DNA of 64,000 bases from Curtobacterium sp. 458. GTDB taxonomy: Bacteria > Actinomycetota > Actinomycetes > Actinomycetales > Microbacteriaceae. How positions within the stretch are numbered: the stretch's first letter is position 1; each line of letters begins with the position of its first letter. The DNA is taken from positions 1,004,072 to 1,068,071 of the forward strand of contig NZ_CP129104.1 in the NCBI RefSeq assembly GCF_030406605.1, given 5' to 3'. The notes beneath the pieces are model-generated. The model was given only the letters and a program-made list of their open reading frames with translations. It had not been told where the DNA came from and searched no databases. The position numbers and the translations under genes were made by a program. Below, in pieces: positions 31,542 through 41,452 of this stretch.

Positions 31542-31665
31542 GCCTCGCTGCCCTTCCGTTGAGTGCTGACCGGGTCAACACATGCTACCGGCGCGACATT
31601 CCACGCCACCCGTGCAGCGCGGCCAGCGGCCGACGGGACGCGGACCGGCGACCGGGCCGCGCGGG

Positions 31666-31736
31666 GGGTCAGCGACCGAGCGGGTCCGGGGACAGCGACC
31701 GGGTCGGACCCGGGGTCAGCGACCGAACCGGGCCCG
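31666..31736. repeat. Three tandem 23-24-bp repeats at the end of the MurJ gene
   Basis: Units at 31666-31688, 31689-31712 and 31713-31736 share GGG(T/A)CAGCGACCG. The last unit contains the stop codon and final codons of the MurJ fusion; the other two lie downstream. Confidence 0.65.
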
Positions 31737-34700
31737 GACGATGTCGACCGCCCCGCGGATCTCTTGGTTCCGCGCGAGCGCCAGCACACCGAAGTAGACG
31801 AGCGCCATCACGACGCCGGTGAGGACGATCGTCAGGACCGCTCCGGTCGCGTCGGACATCGCGAACCCGCTCGCGCTGAACGCTCCGAAGAACCAGACGA
31901 CCAGGAGGCCGACCGCTCCGGCCACGAGCGCCGCGACGATGAACTGCAGGTGCGACCGGGTCACGTTCGCACCCTCCATGCCCTTGAGTCGCCGCGACAC
32001 GAGCACGAGTGCGAGGACGGTCTGCGCCGAGCCGGCGAGCGTCGTGCACGCCGCGATCGAGAACCCGATGACCGTGTCCGGGAGCAGCGACACCGAGAGG
32101 GCCCCGATCACGAAGAGGACCGACTGGACGCACTGCATGAGGAACGGCGTGCGGTGGTCGTGCAGCGCCCAGAACACCCGCTGGATCACGAACAGCATGC
32201 TGAACAGGACGAGTCCGGGCATGTAGGCGAGGAGCACGGCACCGATCGACAGTGCACCGTCGAAGGTGCTCGCGAAGATCCGGCCGAACGGCACCGACAC
32301 CACCATGAGCGCCACGGAGGCGAACACGGTGAAGAGTCCGACGATCCGCAGGCTGAGGGACAGGTTCCGCCGCACGGCGTCGAGGTCGCCGCGTTCGGCA
32401 TCGTGGCTCATCCGCGTGAAGTACGCCGTCGCGATCGACACCGTGATGATCGAGTGCGGCAGCATGAACAGCAGCCAGGCGTTCTGCAGCACCGCGTTGC
32501 CCGCGGCCCCGGTCCCGAGCGACGAGACACGTGACTGGACGAGGCCGGCGAGCTGCGTGACGAGGATCATCGCGAAGAGCCACCCGGCAGCGGTCCCCGT
32601 CGCCTTGAGCCCCACGCCCCGCCACCGGAAGTCCGGGCGGTAGGTGAGACCGGCACGACGCCAGAAGAACGGCAGGAAGGCGGCCTGCGCGACGACGCCG
32701 AACGACGCGCTGCCCGCGAGCACCGCGATCTTCGCCGGGGTCCAGTCGTCGAGGCCGGCGTTCACCGAGCGGTCCCCGAACAACGCCATGAAGACGATGA
32801 GCCCGCTGACGGCGATGACGTTGTTGATGAGGGGCGCCCACGTGAACGGCCCGAACACCTGCTTGGCGTTGAGGACCTCGCCGAGGAGCGAGTACATCGC
32901 GTAGAAGAGGATCTGCGGCAGGCACCAGAACGCGAAGGCCACGGCGAGGTCCGTCTGTGCCGGGGTGAAGCCCTTCGATCCGTCACCGGCCTGGATGCTG
33001 TACGCCCAGACGAGGAACGGTGCCAGCGCGGTGGCGATGATCGTGATGACGACGAAGACCGTCCCGCCGAGCGTCACGATCTTGTTGACGTACGCGGTAC
33101 CGCCGTCGGTGTGCTGCTGCATCGACCGGACGATCTGCGGGATGAGCACGGCCGACAGCAGACCCCCCGCGATGAGCGCGTAGATGTTGTTCGGCAGCTG
33201 GTTCGACACGGCGAACGCGTCGGCAGCGACGGAGCCCTGCTGGCCGATCGCGTAGGCCAGGATGATCGTCTTCGCGAACCCGAGGACGCGCGACACCATG
33301 GTGCCGGCTGCGAGCATCGCGCTCGCTCGGCCGAGGCTGCGCTCGGCGACGGGTTCGGCGTCGACGACGGACTGCGGCTGGGTGGCGCTGATGAGGGGCT
33401 CCTCGGGTGCGGGCTGCTCGGCGGGTCGATCGGTGGGCCGGCTCGCGGGGTCGTCCGACGGTTCGTCGTGGTCACCGGAACCTGCCTGGAGGCCCGCCCC
33501 GGCCCCGCCGTCGAGGCTCGCCTCGTCGAGGTGCTCACGGTCAGGGCGCGATGCGGCAGCCGCGGCTGCCGGCCCGCCTGGGCCGCCCTGCGGACCGACG
33601 CGGGGCCCTGCGACCGCGGCAGACCGCGCGGCCGCTGCCGCGTGGCGGACGGGCACCGGGCCTCCCGGCTGACCCGCCTGGACCGACGGACCCGCCTGGA
33701 CCGACTGACCCGCCAGACCCGGCTGCTCGGCGAGCGGACGGTTGGGGTCGTCGTCCTCGTCGTCGGTCTCGCCGCGGCGACGTCGCGCCCGCTTGCGGAT
33801 GCTCCGGAAGATGCCGAAGCCGAAGATCGCGACGAGCGCGATGCCGGCGACGGCGGTGATGACCGTCTCCCACTGCGCCTGCACGTTCAGCTCGACGGTG
33901 GCCGGCTGCGCGATGGTCTGCCCGGTGGGGGTCGTCAGCGCGAGGGTGAGCGACACCTTGCCGTTCGCCACCGACTGCACCGGCACCGTGGTGCGCGTCG
34001 AGGAGTCGCTCTGGACCTTGACCACGATGTCGTTGCGGACGACACGGAGCGCCGAGTTCGACGGCTGGACGGAGAGCCGGACGGTCACCGGGTACTTCGA
34101 CTCGTTCCGGATCGAGATCGGCAGGGACGACCGGTCGCCCAGCAGCGTGAGGCTGCTCGAGTCCGTGATCGTCACCGAGTCGGTCGTCCGCGCCCAGGCC
34201 GCCACCCGGTTCGTGATCGCTGCGTCGAGGGCGTCGTCGTCCGTGCGCCAGGAGTTCGACGCGAGGGCCAGGAGCTGGAGTCGTGCCGGTGCGGTGACGT
34301 CCTCGGGGGTGTCGAGCGCCGTTGCGAAGCCGGACAGGGCCTCCGAGGCGCGGACCAGCCGCTCCAGACGGTCGATGCGGGCATCGCCGTCCGACGCCTT
34401 GGTCAACGTCAGCGAACCGGGGGTCGCCGACGCGGTCGACGACAGGTCGGTCGGCGCGGCCCACGGAGTGCTCTCGAGTGCGTCGAGGGCCTGGGACAGC
34501 CGGGTGGAGTCCGACGGCCAGTCCCGACCGAGGGTGAGGAGGACCGGGGACGTCGCGGTGCCGGCACGGGCCGCGCTCGCGAGCGTCGCGGTGAGCTCGG
34601 ACATCGCCGTGTCCCAGGTGCGCTGGTCGGTCGCGGTCGCCGCCTGGCGGAGGAGCGACGACATCGCCTGGTCGGCCACGAGCACCTTGTCGGAGCCGAT

Positions 34701-35981
34701 GCGCTCGGACGCCGGGATGGTGGTGTCGGCCCCAGCGGAGGTGTTCCCGCTCGCGACGATCGTCGTCGTGGTGCCGGCTTCGCGGAGCGCCGGGAGGTCA
34801 CCCTGGGCGACGGTGCCCTCGACCGGCCACGCGACGTCGTCCATCGAGTAGTCGAAGTCGAGGAGCGACGAGGTCGTGGGGAGGACCTCGGTGCTGTCCG
34901 GGTCGGTGCCGTCGGCGGCGCCGTCGGCCGCGCCGGTGGCTCCGTCGGTCGGGGAGGCGGTCGCGGAGTCCCCCGGTGCGGCGGTGGAGGGCGCGTCCGT
35001 CGGGGCGGTCGCCGACGGGGTCGGGCTCGGCGTGGAGGCGCCGGGGAAGTTCTCGGGACGGATGCCCGCGTCGAGCGAGGTCGGCGCGAGGACGCCGTCC
35101 GCACCCGCCTGCCGCAGCCCCGTGACGTCGGCGTCGGCCCAGGGCAGCGCGAAGGTCTCGTTGCGGATGTCCTCGAGGTCCTGCAGCCACGCGATCGCAC
35201 TCGACGGTGCGTTCTGGCCGAGGATCCGGATCGACGCGATGATGCGCGGGTCGATGCCGACCGCGACGTTGTGCCCCTCGGCTGCGCGGAGCTGCTGGGT
35301 GAGCGTCCCGTCGACCGCGGTCGCGGCGGCGAGTTCGTCGGCCCCGACGAACATGCTCGACGAGTGGGGCAGGGTGATCGGCATCGCGACCGAGACCCCG
35401 ACCGGGGTGACGCCCACCGAGGTCTCGGCCGACGCCGGGTCCCACGTGATGGCGGAGCGCGCGACGGCGGTCGTCTCGCCCGCGGTGTAGACGGCTGCGA
35501 TGCGTCGGGGACCGAACGAGCCGTAGCCCCCGAGTCCGACGTTGCCCGGGACGATCTTCACCGAGCGCAGGGTGACCGAACGGTGCGCCGGAACGGCCGG
35601 GACGTCCACGGTGTCCATCGGGGCGCCAGGGTAACCGGTCGTGCTGGTGTCGACGAGCCAGTCGGAGAGCTGGTCGCGCGAGCTCACCACCCGGGAGATG
35701 TCGAGCTCGGCCGAGCCCGCGGGGAGCGCCTCGTCGGTGTCGTTCGTCACCGTGACCGAGAGCGTGAGGTCCTCGTCGCGGTGCACGATCCCGCGGTTCG
35801 CCGGGGACACCGTGACGCTCGTCGTGCCCTCGGTCGCGGTCGACACCTCGGCGGGAGCGGTCTCGACGGAGGACGCGGTCGTCAGGGCGCTCGCGGACGG
35901 GGCGTCGACGGGCGCGACGACGAGGCCGAGCGCGACGAGTGTCGACGCGGCCGCGGCGAACATGGTGCGGAAGAGCTGCAT
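31716..35981 (-). CDS. murJ: DUF6049 protein fused to lipid II flippase MurJ
   Basis: One uninterrupted frame of 1421 codons. Residues 1-32 form a signal peptide (RTMFAAAASTLVALGLVVAP, then ASA). About 33-700 is an extracellular DUF6049 region with a Pro/Ser/Thr-rich insert (about 310-370), then a membrane helix (about 706-725) and a basic RKRARRRR stop-transfer. A Pro/Ala/Gly/Gln linker (about 735-880) leads into a complete MurJ/MviN domain (about 880-1421) with some 14 helices, which flips lipid II to the outside. In M. tuberculosis the equivalents are separate genes (Rv3909, Rv3910). The start is the ATG of the signal peptide; its ribosome-binding site is poor. An internal MurJ start cannot be excluded. 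Confidence 0.85.
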   Translation of the reverse strand: MQLFRTMFAAAASTLVALGLVVAPVDAPSASALTTASSVETAPAEVSTATEGTTSVTVSPANRGIVHRDEDLTLSVTVTNDTDEALPAGSAELDISRVVSSRDQLSDWLVDTSTTGYPGAPMDTVDVPAVPAHRSVTLRSVKIVPGNVGLGGYGSFGPRRIAAVYTAGETTAVARSAITWDPASAETSVGVTPVGVSVAMPITLPHSSSMFVGADELAAATAVDGTLTQQLRAAEGHNVAVGIDPRIIASIRILGQNAPSSAIAWLQDLEDIRNETFALPWADADVTGLRQAGADGVLAPTSLDAGIRPENFPGASTPSPTPSATAPTDAPSTAAPGDSATASPTDGATGAADGAADGTDPDSTEVLPTTSSLLDFDYSMDDVAWPVEGTVAQGDLPALREAGTTTTIVASGNTSAGADTTIPASERIGSDKVLVADQAMSSLLRQAATATDQRTWDTAMSELTATLASAARAGTATSPVLLTLGRDWPSDSTRLSQALDALESTPWAAPTDLSSTASATPGSLTLTKASDGDARIDRLERLVRASEALSGFATALDTPEDVTAPARLQLLALASNSWRTDDDALDAAITNRVAAWARTTDSVTITDSSSLTLLGDRSSLPISIRNESKYPVTVRLSVQPSNSALRVVRNDIVVKVQSDSSTRTTVPVQSVANGKVSLTLALTTPTGQTIAQPATVELNVQAQWETVITAVAGIALVAIFGFGIFRSIRKRARRRRGETDDEDDDPNRPLAEQPGLAGQSVQAGPSVQAGQPGGPVPVRHAAAAARSAAVAGPRVGPQGGPGGPAAAAAASRPDREHLDEASLDGGAGAGLQAGSGDHDEPSDDPASRPTDRPAEQPAPEEPLISATQPQSVVDAEPVAERSLGRASAMLAAGTMVSRVLGFAKTIILAYAIGQQGSVAADAFAVSNQLPNNIYALIAGGLLSAVLIPQIVRSMQQHTDGGTAYVNKIVTLGGTVFVVITIIATALAPFLVWAYSIQAGDGSKGFTPAQTDLAVAFAFWCLPQILFYAMYSLLGEVLNAKQVFGPFTWAPLINNVIAVSGLIVFMALFGDRSVNAGLDDWTPAKIAVLAGSASFGVVAQAAFLPFFWRRAGLTYRPDFRWRGVGLKATGTAAGWLFAMILVTQLAGLVQSRVSSLGTGAAGNAVLQNAWLLFMLPHSIITVSIATAYFTRMSHDAERGDLDAVRRNLSLSLRIVGLFTVFASVALMVVSVPFGRIFASTFDGALSIGAVLLAYMPGLVLFSMLFVIQRVFWALHDHRTPFLMQCVQSVLFVIGALSVSLLPDTVIGFSIAACTTLAGSAQTVLALVLVSRRLKGMEGANVTRSHLQFIVAALVAGAVGLLVVWFFGAFSASGFAMSDATGAVLTIVLTGVVMALVYFGVLALARNQEIRGAVDIVRARFGR

Positions 35982-36105
35982 ACAGGGGTGCCCGGGGGAT
36001 CGACCCGGGCCGTGCACGAGTGTATGAGGCCCCACCATGAACACCGCCCGTGCGCGCGCAGGGTGTGGAGAACTCGTCGGCTCGATCTGGGAGGATTGGT
36101 CCGTC

Positions 36106-37539
36106 ATGCAGTCCGTTGCCCAGGCCGTCGAGCGACTCGACGCACTCGCCGAAACCCTCCCCGTGGCCACCCTCGCGCGGGCGTTCGCCGACGCCGGACA
36201 CGAGCTGGCCCTCGTCGGCGGCCCGGTGCGCGACGCGTTCCTCGGCCGTCCGGTCACCGACCTCGACTTCACCACCGACGCCACCCCGGACGACGTGCTC
36301 CGGATCGTCGAGCCGATCGCGAGCGCCACGTGGGACGTCGGCCGCCAGTTCGGCACCATCGCCGCGCGGGTGCACGACGAGCAGGTCGAGATCACCACCT
36401 ACCGGAGCGACGTCTACGACGGCGAGACCCGGAAGCCCGAGGTCGCGTTCGGCGAGACCATCGAGGACGACCTGCTCCGCCGCGACTTCACGGTGAACGC
36501 GATGGCGCTCCGACTGCCCCAGCGCGAGCTCGTCGACGTGCACGGCGGTGTCGAGGACCTCCTCGCCGGGCGCCTCCGCACGCCGCAGCAGGCGACGGTG
36601 TCGTTCCGCGACGACCCGCTGCGCATGATGCGGGCGGCCCGGTTCACGTCGCAGCTCGGGTTCACCGTGTCCGACGACGTGCGCGACGCGATGGCCGAGC
36701 TGGCCGACTCGATCGAGATCGTCTCCGCCGAGCGGGTGCGCGAGGAACTCGTCAAGCTCCTGAACACCGCCGACCCCGTCCCCGGGCTCCGGCTGCTCGT
36801 CGACACCGGGCTGGCCGAACGCTTCCTGCCGGAGCTGCCCGCGATGAAGCTCGAGATCGACGAGCACCACCACCACAAGGACGTCTACGAGCACTCGCTC
36901 ACGGTGCTGACGCAGGCCATCGGGTACGAGGCCGAGCGCCACCCCGGCGAGGCCCCGGACACCGTGCTCCGGCTCGCGGCGCTCCTGCACGACATCGGCA
37001 AGCCCGCGACCCGGAAGCTCGAGCCCGGCGGTGCGGTGACCTTCCACCACCACGACCTCGTCGGGTCGAAGCTCGCGAAGAAGCGGCTCCGTGCCCTGCG
37101 GTTCGACAACGACACGATCGGCTCCGTGGCCCGTCTCATCGAGCTGCACCTCCGATTCTTCGGCTACACCGACGGTGCATGGACGGACTCCGCCGTCCGT
37201 CGCTACGTCCGCGACGCCGGTCCGGAGCTCGAGCGGCTCCACGAGCTCACCCGCTCCGACGTGACGACGCGGAACCGCCGGAAGGCCGACCGCCTCGGGT
37301 TCGCGTACGACGACCTCGAGGCACGCATCGCGACCCTCGCCGAGCAGGAGGAACTCGACTCGATCCGTCCCGACCTCACCGGCGACGACATCATGCGCAT
37401 CCTCGACATCGCGCCCGGACGAGCCGTCGGTGAGGCCTACCGCTTCCTGCTCGAGACCCGGATGGACGAGGGCCCGCTCGGGCACGAGGAAGCCGAGGCG
37501 CGCCTGCGCGCCTGGTGGGCGGCGCGCGACGCCGACTGA
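36106..37539 (+). CDS. CCA tRNA nucleotidyltransferase with HD domain
   Basis: A 477-residue nucleotidyltransferase that adds or repairs the CCA tail of tRNAs, needed here because the two tRNA genes lack an encoded CCA. GGPVRD (38-43) and the metal motif DLD (52-54) mark the catalytic head. [10 protein letters not shown] and the [11 protein letters not shown] block follow. A C-terminal HD domain (LLHDIGKP near 294-301) is present. Start ATG at 36106 follows GGGAGG (36089-36094); an upstream ATG at 36037 is in frame but lacks homology. Often called pcnA or cca. It diverges from the MurJ gene, as in mycobacteria. Confidence 0.93.
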   Translation: MQSVAQAVERLDALAETLPVATLARAFADAGHELALVGGPVRDAFLGRPVTDLDFTTDATPDDVLRIVEPIASATWDVGRQFGTIAARVHDEQVEITTYRSDVYDGETRKPEVAFGETIEDDLLRRDFTVNAMALRLPQRELVDVHGGVEDLLAGRLRTPQQATVSFRDDPLRMMRAARFTSQLGFTVSDDVRDAMAELADSIEIVSAERVREELVKLLNTADPVPGLRLLVDTGLAERFLPELPAMKLEIDEHHHHKDVYEHSLTVLTQAIGYEAERHPGEAPDTVLRLAALLHDIGKPATRKLEPGGAVTFHHHDLVGSKLAKKRLRALRFDNDTIGSVARLIELHLRFFGYTDGAWTDSAVRRYVRDAGPELERLHELTRSDVTTRNRRKADRLGFAYDDLEARIATLAEQEELDSIRPDLTGDDIMRILDIAPGRAVGEAYRFLLETRMDEGPLGHEEAEARLRAWWAARDAD

Positions 37540-37748
37540 GCGGCCGCGCCACGAGTGCGCCCCGCGCCCGACGCGACGGCCTGGGCCCACACCGCCGGTT
37601 CCGGCCCGACGCGCCAGCGGCGGGCCGGCCGTGCCGGTGGGGAGAGGCCCGGGGCGGCTTCCACAGGTGGTGGCGCGCCTCCAGGCGGTCCGGTAGGCTG
37701 TTCAGGTTGTCTCCGCGCGTCTGCGCGCTGACACATGCATCAACCCTC

Positions 37749-37790
37749 CTGCTCCGGGAACCGCCCGGAGCCGCCGAGACCAAAGGAGGT
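37749..37790 (+). promoter_or_regulatory. rpsF leader hairpin and strong ribosome-binding site
   Basis: GCTCCGGG (37751-37758) pairs with CCCGGAGC (37764-37771), followed by CCGCCGAGACC and an AAAGGAGGT Shine-Dalgarno (37782-37790). A candidate -10 TAGGCT lies near 37694. The position fits autoregulation by S6:S18, but the match to that RNA motif was not tested. Confidence 0.4.
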
Positions 37791-37799
37791 GGGTTCCGC

Positions 37800-38171
37800 A
37801 TGCACCAGTACGAACTGATGGCGATCCTCGACCCCGAGATCGACGAGCGCACCGTCGCTCCCAGCCTGGACAAGTTCCTGGCCGTGATCCGCAACGACGG
37901 TGGCACCGTCGACAACGTGGACGTCTGGGGCCGTCGTCGTCTCGCCTACGAGATCGCGAAGAAGTCCGAGGGCATCTACGCCGTCGTCGACTTCACGTCC
38001 TCCCCCGAAGCCGCCAAGGAGCTCGACCGTCAGCTCGGTCTCTCCGAGGCCGTCCTCCGCACGAAGGTCCTCCGCGCCGAGGAGGCGATCGCTCAGGTCG
38101 CCGCCCAGAAGCAGCGCGACGAGGCCCGCGCGGCCCGCAAGGCCGCGAACGCGACCGCGAGCGCCGAGTAA
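37800..38171 (+). CDS. rpsF: 30S ribosomal protein S6
   Basis: S6 of 123 residues, a platform protein that pairs with S18. The start [19 protein letters not shown] and GRRRLAYEI are diagnostic. The ATG sits ten bases after an ideal AAAGGAGGT. It heads the conserved rpsF-ssb-rpsR-rplI operon. The C-terminus is an Ala/Lys/Arg-rich tail. Confidence 0.97.
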   Translation: MHQYELMAILDPEIDERTVAPSLDKFLAVIRNDGGTVDNVDVWGRRRLAYEIAKKSEGIYAVVDFTSSPEAAKELDRQLGLSEAVLRTKVLRAEEAIAQVAAQKQRDEARAARKAANATASAE

Positions 38172-38174
38172 GTC

Positions 38175-38735
38175 ATGGCCGGCGAAACCGTCATCACGGT
38201 GGTGGGCAACCTCACCGCGGACCCCGAGCTGCGTTACACGCAGAACGGGCTCGCGGTGGCGAACTTCACCATCGCCTCCACCCCTCGCACGTTCGACCGT
38301 CAGGCGAACGAGTGGAAGGACGGCGACGCGCTGTTCCTCCGGGCGAGCGTGTGGCGCGAGTTCGCCGAGCACGTGGCGGGCTCGCTGACGAAGGGCTCGC
38401 GCGTGATCGCGCAGGGTCGTCTGCGTCAGCGCTCGTACCAGGACCGTGAGGGCCAGCAGCGCACGAGCATCGAGCTCGAGGTCGACGAGATCGGCCCCTC
38501 GCTCCGCTACGCGACCGCGCAGGTCACCCGTGCCTCGGGTGGCAACGGCGGCGGTCGTGGCCAGGTCGGCGGCGCGAACGCTGGCGGCAACGGCGGCGGC
38601 AACTGGAACAACGGCGGCGGTCAGTCGGACGCGCCCTGGTCCCCCCAGGGTGGCCAGCAGGGTGGCGGCAACGCACAGTCGAACGACGTGTGGTCGACGC
38701 CCGGCGGCTCGTACGACGACGAGACCCCGTTCTGA
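38175..38735 (+). CDS. ssb: Single-stranded DNA-binding protein
   Basis: SSB of 186 residues. An OB-fold (about 1-112; [29 protein letters not shown]) is followed by a long Gly/Gln/Asn-rich linker (113-175) and the acidic tip DDETPF that recruits partner proteins. It coats ssDNA in replication and repair. The start lies 3 bases after the rpsF stop. Confidence 0.97.
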   Translation: MAGETVITVVGNLTADPELRYTQNGLAVANFTIASTPRTFDRQANEWKDGDALFLRASVWREFAEHVAGSLTKGSRVIAQGRLRQRSYQDREGQQRTSIELEVDEIGPSLRYATAQVTRASGGNGGGRGQVGGANAGGNGGGNWNNGGGQSDAPWSPQGGQQGGGNAQSNDVWSTPGGSYDDETPF

Positions 38736-38782
38736 TCCCTCCGGTCCACCGGACACAACTTCTTCATCTCTAAGGAAAAACA

Positions 38783-39040
38783 ATGGCTGGAAAGAGCACC
38801 GGCGACCGCCGGAAGCCTCGCGGCAAGGGTGGCAAGAACGCCGCTCCCGCGAAGTCGATCAAGGTCGGCGTCATCGACTACAAGGACGTCGCGACCCTTC
38901 GCAAGTTCATCTCCGAGCGTGGCAAGATCCGCGCCCGTCGCATCACCGGCGTCTCCGTCCAGGAGCAGCGCCTCATCGCCCGTGCCGTGAAGAACGCCCG
39001 TGAGATGGCGCTCCTCCCCTACGCCGGCTCCGGCCGCTGA
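38783..39040 (+). CDS. rpsR: 30S ribosomal protein S18
   Basis: S18 of 85 residues, partner of S6. [20 protein letters not shown] and [12 protein letters not shown] are typical. TAAGGAAA precedes the ATG. There are no Cys residues, so this is the zinc-independent (C-minus) form. Confidence 0.96.
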   Translation: MAGKSTGDRRKPRGKGGKNAAPAKSIKVGVIDYKDVATLRKFISERGKIRARRITGVSVQEQRLIARAVKNAREMALLPYAGSGR

Positions 39041-39054
39041 TCGGAGGATCTCCC

Positions 39055-39507
39055 ATGTCGAAGCTCATCCTCACCCACGAGGTCTCCGGCCTCGGTTCCG
39101 CCGGTGACGTCGTCGACGTCAAGAACGGCTACGCCCGCAACTACCTCATCCCCCAGGGCTTCGCTGTCGCGTGGTCCAAGGGCGGCGAGAAGCAGGTCGA
39201 GTCGATCCGTGCCGCGCGTACCGCTCGCGAGCTCGCCACCATCGAAGAGGCCCAGGACCTCAAGATGAAGCTCGAGAACGCCACCATCCAGCTGTCGGTC
39301 AAGGCCGGCAAGGACGGCCGTCTGTTCGGCTCGGTCCGCCCGGCGGACGTTGCCGCTGCGGTCGAGGCGCAGGGCGTCGGCTCGCTCGACAAGCGCAAGG
39401 TCGAGGTCCCCGCGACCATCAAGACCGTCGGTGACCACGAGGCCACCGTGCGTCTGCGCGAGGACATCACCGCGGTGATCTCGCTCAAGGTCGTCGCCGC
39501 CAAGTAA
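39055..39507 (+). CDS. rplI: 50S ribosomal protein L9
   Basis: L9 of 150 residues with the N-terminal domain [22 protein letters not shown] and [12 protein letters not shown] (about 24-35), a long connecting helix and a C-terminal domain from about 75. GGAGG lies 8 bases before the ATG. It is the last gene of its operon and a strong terminator follows. Confidence 0.97.
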   Translation: MSKLILTHEVSGLGSAGDVVDVKNGYARNYLIPQGFAVAWSKGGEKQVESIRAARTARELATIEEAQDLKMKLENATIQLSVKAGKDGRLFGSVRPADVAAAVEAQGVGSLDKRKVEVPATIKTVGDHEATVRLREDITAVISLKVVAAK

Positions 39508-39524
39508 GGCTGCGAACACCGCTC

Positions 39525-39562
39525 ACGACGGGCGGGTCTCCTTCGGGAGGCCCGCCCGTCGT
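39525..39562 (+). terminator. Strong hairpin terminator after rplI
   Basis: A 17-bp stem (39525-39541 with 39546-39562, one mismatch) closes a TTCG tetraloop and is followed by CGTTCT. Confidence 0.85.
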
Positions 39563-39993
39563 CGTTCTCGCAGGCGGCGGTTCGCGCCTGGCTGGTTACC
39601 GTTCAGGTGAGCGCTCCGAACCTGGAAGCAGCGTGAGAAAGTTGTCCTCAGGTTTCGGTTTGTCAACTGGTTTTACACACCCGAAACGGCCGGTTCGTCA
39701 ACCTTCAATGGGAACTTGAACCCCACTTTTCCACACACGGTGTGGAACGGAAAACCCCAGATCAAGCGGTCGAAACTGTGTTCTAGAAGCAGGTTGTCCA
39801 CACATCTCTCCACAGTTGTCCACACGGCACTCCGGCGTGTTCCGCAGCCTCTCCACAGAGTTATCCACAGGGCACATTTGTGGGGATAACTCCGAGGCCC
39901 TTAGCGTGGCCCGGCGACCTGGCGATGTCGGTCGTCCGGGGTAGAACTTCGGTGCGGGCAGGGGCCCGGGCCGTACCAACGACAGGAGTCCGT
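39563..39993. promoter_or_regulatory. DnaA-box cluster upstream of dnaB
   Basis: A gene-free region with lower GC than its surroundings. Boxes: TTTTCCACA (39727-39735), TTGTCCACA (39794-39802 and 39816-39824), exact TTATCCACA (39861-39869) and TGGGGATAA (39881-39889), plus partial CTCCACA motifs. The last pair repeats the inverted arrangement at 6270-6300. The cluster lies 104-267 bases before the dnaB start, so DnaA control of dnaB is possible. Confidence 0.65.
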
Positions 39994-41361
39994 GTGTCGA
40001 TCGCGCATCTCGATCCGTCCCCCCGCGACGTCGCCGACCGCGGAGGCATGGAGCGGACGCCGCCGCACGACCTCCTCGCCGAGCAGTCGACCATCGGCGG
40101 CATGCTCCTGTCGAAGGACGCCGTCGCCGACGTCATCGAGACCGCGCGCGGGGTCGACTTCTACATCCCCAAGCACGAGGTCATCTTCGACGCGATCCTC
40201 TCGCTGTACTCCCACGGCGAGCCGACGGACGTCATCGCCGTCACCGACGAACTCACGAAGACCGGGCTGCTCTCGCGTGCCGGCGGTGCCGAGTACCTGC
40301 ACAGCGTGACGAGCATGGTGCCGACCGCTGCCAACGCCGGGTACTACGCCGCGATCGTCGCCGAGAAGGCCGTGCTCCGCCGCCTGGTCGATGCCGGCAC
40401 CCGCATCGTGCAGATGGGCTACGCGTCCGAGGGTGAGGTCACCGACCTCGTCAACAGCGCGCAGGCCGAGGTCTACAACGTCGCGGGCGGCGTCCAGACC
40501 GAGGACTACGTGCCGCTCACCGACGCCATCGGCGCCGCCATCGACGAGATCGAGGCCGCGAAGGGCCGAGACGGCCAGATGACCGGCGTGCCGACCGGGT
40601 TCAGCGGGCTCGACGGGCTGACCAACGGCTTCCACCCCGGACAGCTCATCATCGTCGCCGCCCGACCCGCACTCGGCAAGTCCACCCTCGCGCTCGACCT
40701 GTGCCGGGCGGCCGCGCTCAAGCACAACCAGACCGCCGCGTTCTTCTCGCTCGAGATGGGGCGGGCCGAGATCGCCATGCGTCTGCTGTCCGCCGAGTCG
40801 AGCGTGCCGCTGCAGAACATGCGCAAGGGCACCGTCGACTCCCGCGACTGGACGACCATCGCGCAGACCCGCGGGCGGATCAACGACGCCCCGTTCTTCA
40901 TCGACGACTCCCCCAACATGACGCTCGTCGAGATCCGCGCGAAGTGCCGCCGTCTGAAGCAGCAGCACAACCTCAAGCTCGTCGTCATCGACTACCTGCA
41001 GCTGATGACCTCGGGCAAGCGCGTCGAGTCCCGCCAGCAAGAGGTCTCCGAGTTCTCGCGTGCCCTCAAGCTCATGGCGAAGGAGCTCGGCGTGCCGGTC
41101 ATCGCGCTGTCGCAGCTGAACCGTGGTCCGGAGCAGCGTGCCGACAAGAAGCCGATGATCTCCGACCTGCGTGAGTCGGGGTCCATCGAGCAGGACGCCG
41201 ACATGGTGATCCTGCTGCACCGTGAGTCGGCGTACGAGAAGGACAACCCGCGTCAGGGCGAGGCCGACCTCATCGTGGCGAAGCACCGCAACGGCCCCAC
41301 GGACACGATCACGGTGGCGTTCCACGGGATGTTCTCGCGGTTCGTCGACATGCCGCAGTAG
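39994..41361 (+). CDS. dnaB: Replicative DNA helicase DnaB
   Basis: Hexameric replicative helicase of 455 residues with no intein. The N-terminal domain begins RTPPHDLLAEQSTIGGMLL. The RecA-like domain has Walker A RPALGKST (about 224-231), FFSLEMG, and Walker B VVIDYLQLM (about 330-338), then HRNGPTDTI near the C-terminus. The GTG at 39994 follows AGGAG (39983-39987) and begins the conserved N-terminus. The frame upstream crosses the DnaA-box region and is not coding. Confidence 0.97.
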   Translation: MSIAHLDPSPRDVADRGGMERTPPHDLLAEQSTIGGMLLSKDAVADVIETARGVDFYIPKHEVIFDAILSLYSHGEPTDVIAVTDELTKTGLLSRAGGAEYLHSVTSMVPTAANAGYYAAIVAEKAVLRRLVDAGTRIVQMGYASEGEVTDLVNSAQAEVYNVAGGVQTEDYVPLTDAIGAAIDEIEAAKGRDGQMTGVPTGFSGLDGLTNGFHPGQLIIVAARPALGKSTLALDLCRAAALKHNQTAAFFSLEMGRAEIAMRLLSAESSVPLQNMRKGTVDSRDWTTIAQTRGRINDAPFFIDDSPNMTLVEIRAKCRRLKQQHNLKLVVIDYLQLMTSGKRVESRQQEVSEFSRALKLMAKELGVPVIALSQLNRGPEQRADKKPMISDLRESGSIEQDADMVILLHRESAYEKDNPRQGEADLIVAKHRNGPTDTITVAFHGMFSRFVDMPQ

Positions 41362-41452
41362 CGCTGCCGTTCGGTCGTTCCGTGCACCGGCTCCTCACGG
41401 ATCCAGCCCCGGGGAGCGTTCGTGAGCGCGTCACCGGGGACATGATCGAGTG

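Noticed and set aside
33111..37433. 1440-residue plus-strand frame across the MurJ fusion and the CCA transferase gene
   Set aside because: It runs through two well-supported genes and its translation is low-complexity Arg/Gly/Asp sequence.
34798..37590. 930-residue minus-strand frame
   Set aside because: Shadow of the DUF6049 part and the CCA transferase gene in another frame.
39508..39993. Upstream extension of the dnaB frame
   Set aside because: The frame is open from 39880 but crosses DnaA boxes and lacks homology; GTG at 39994 has AGGAG.
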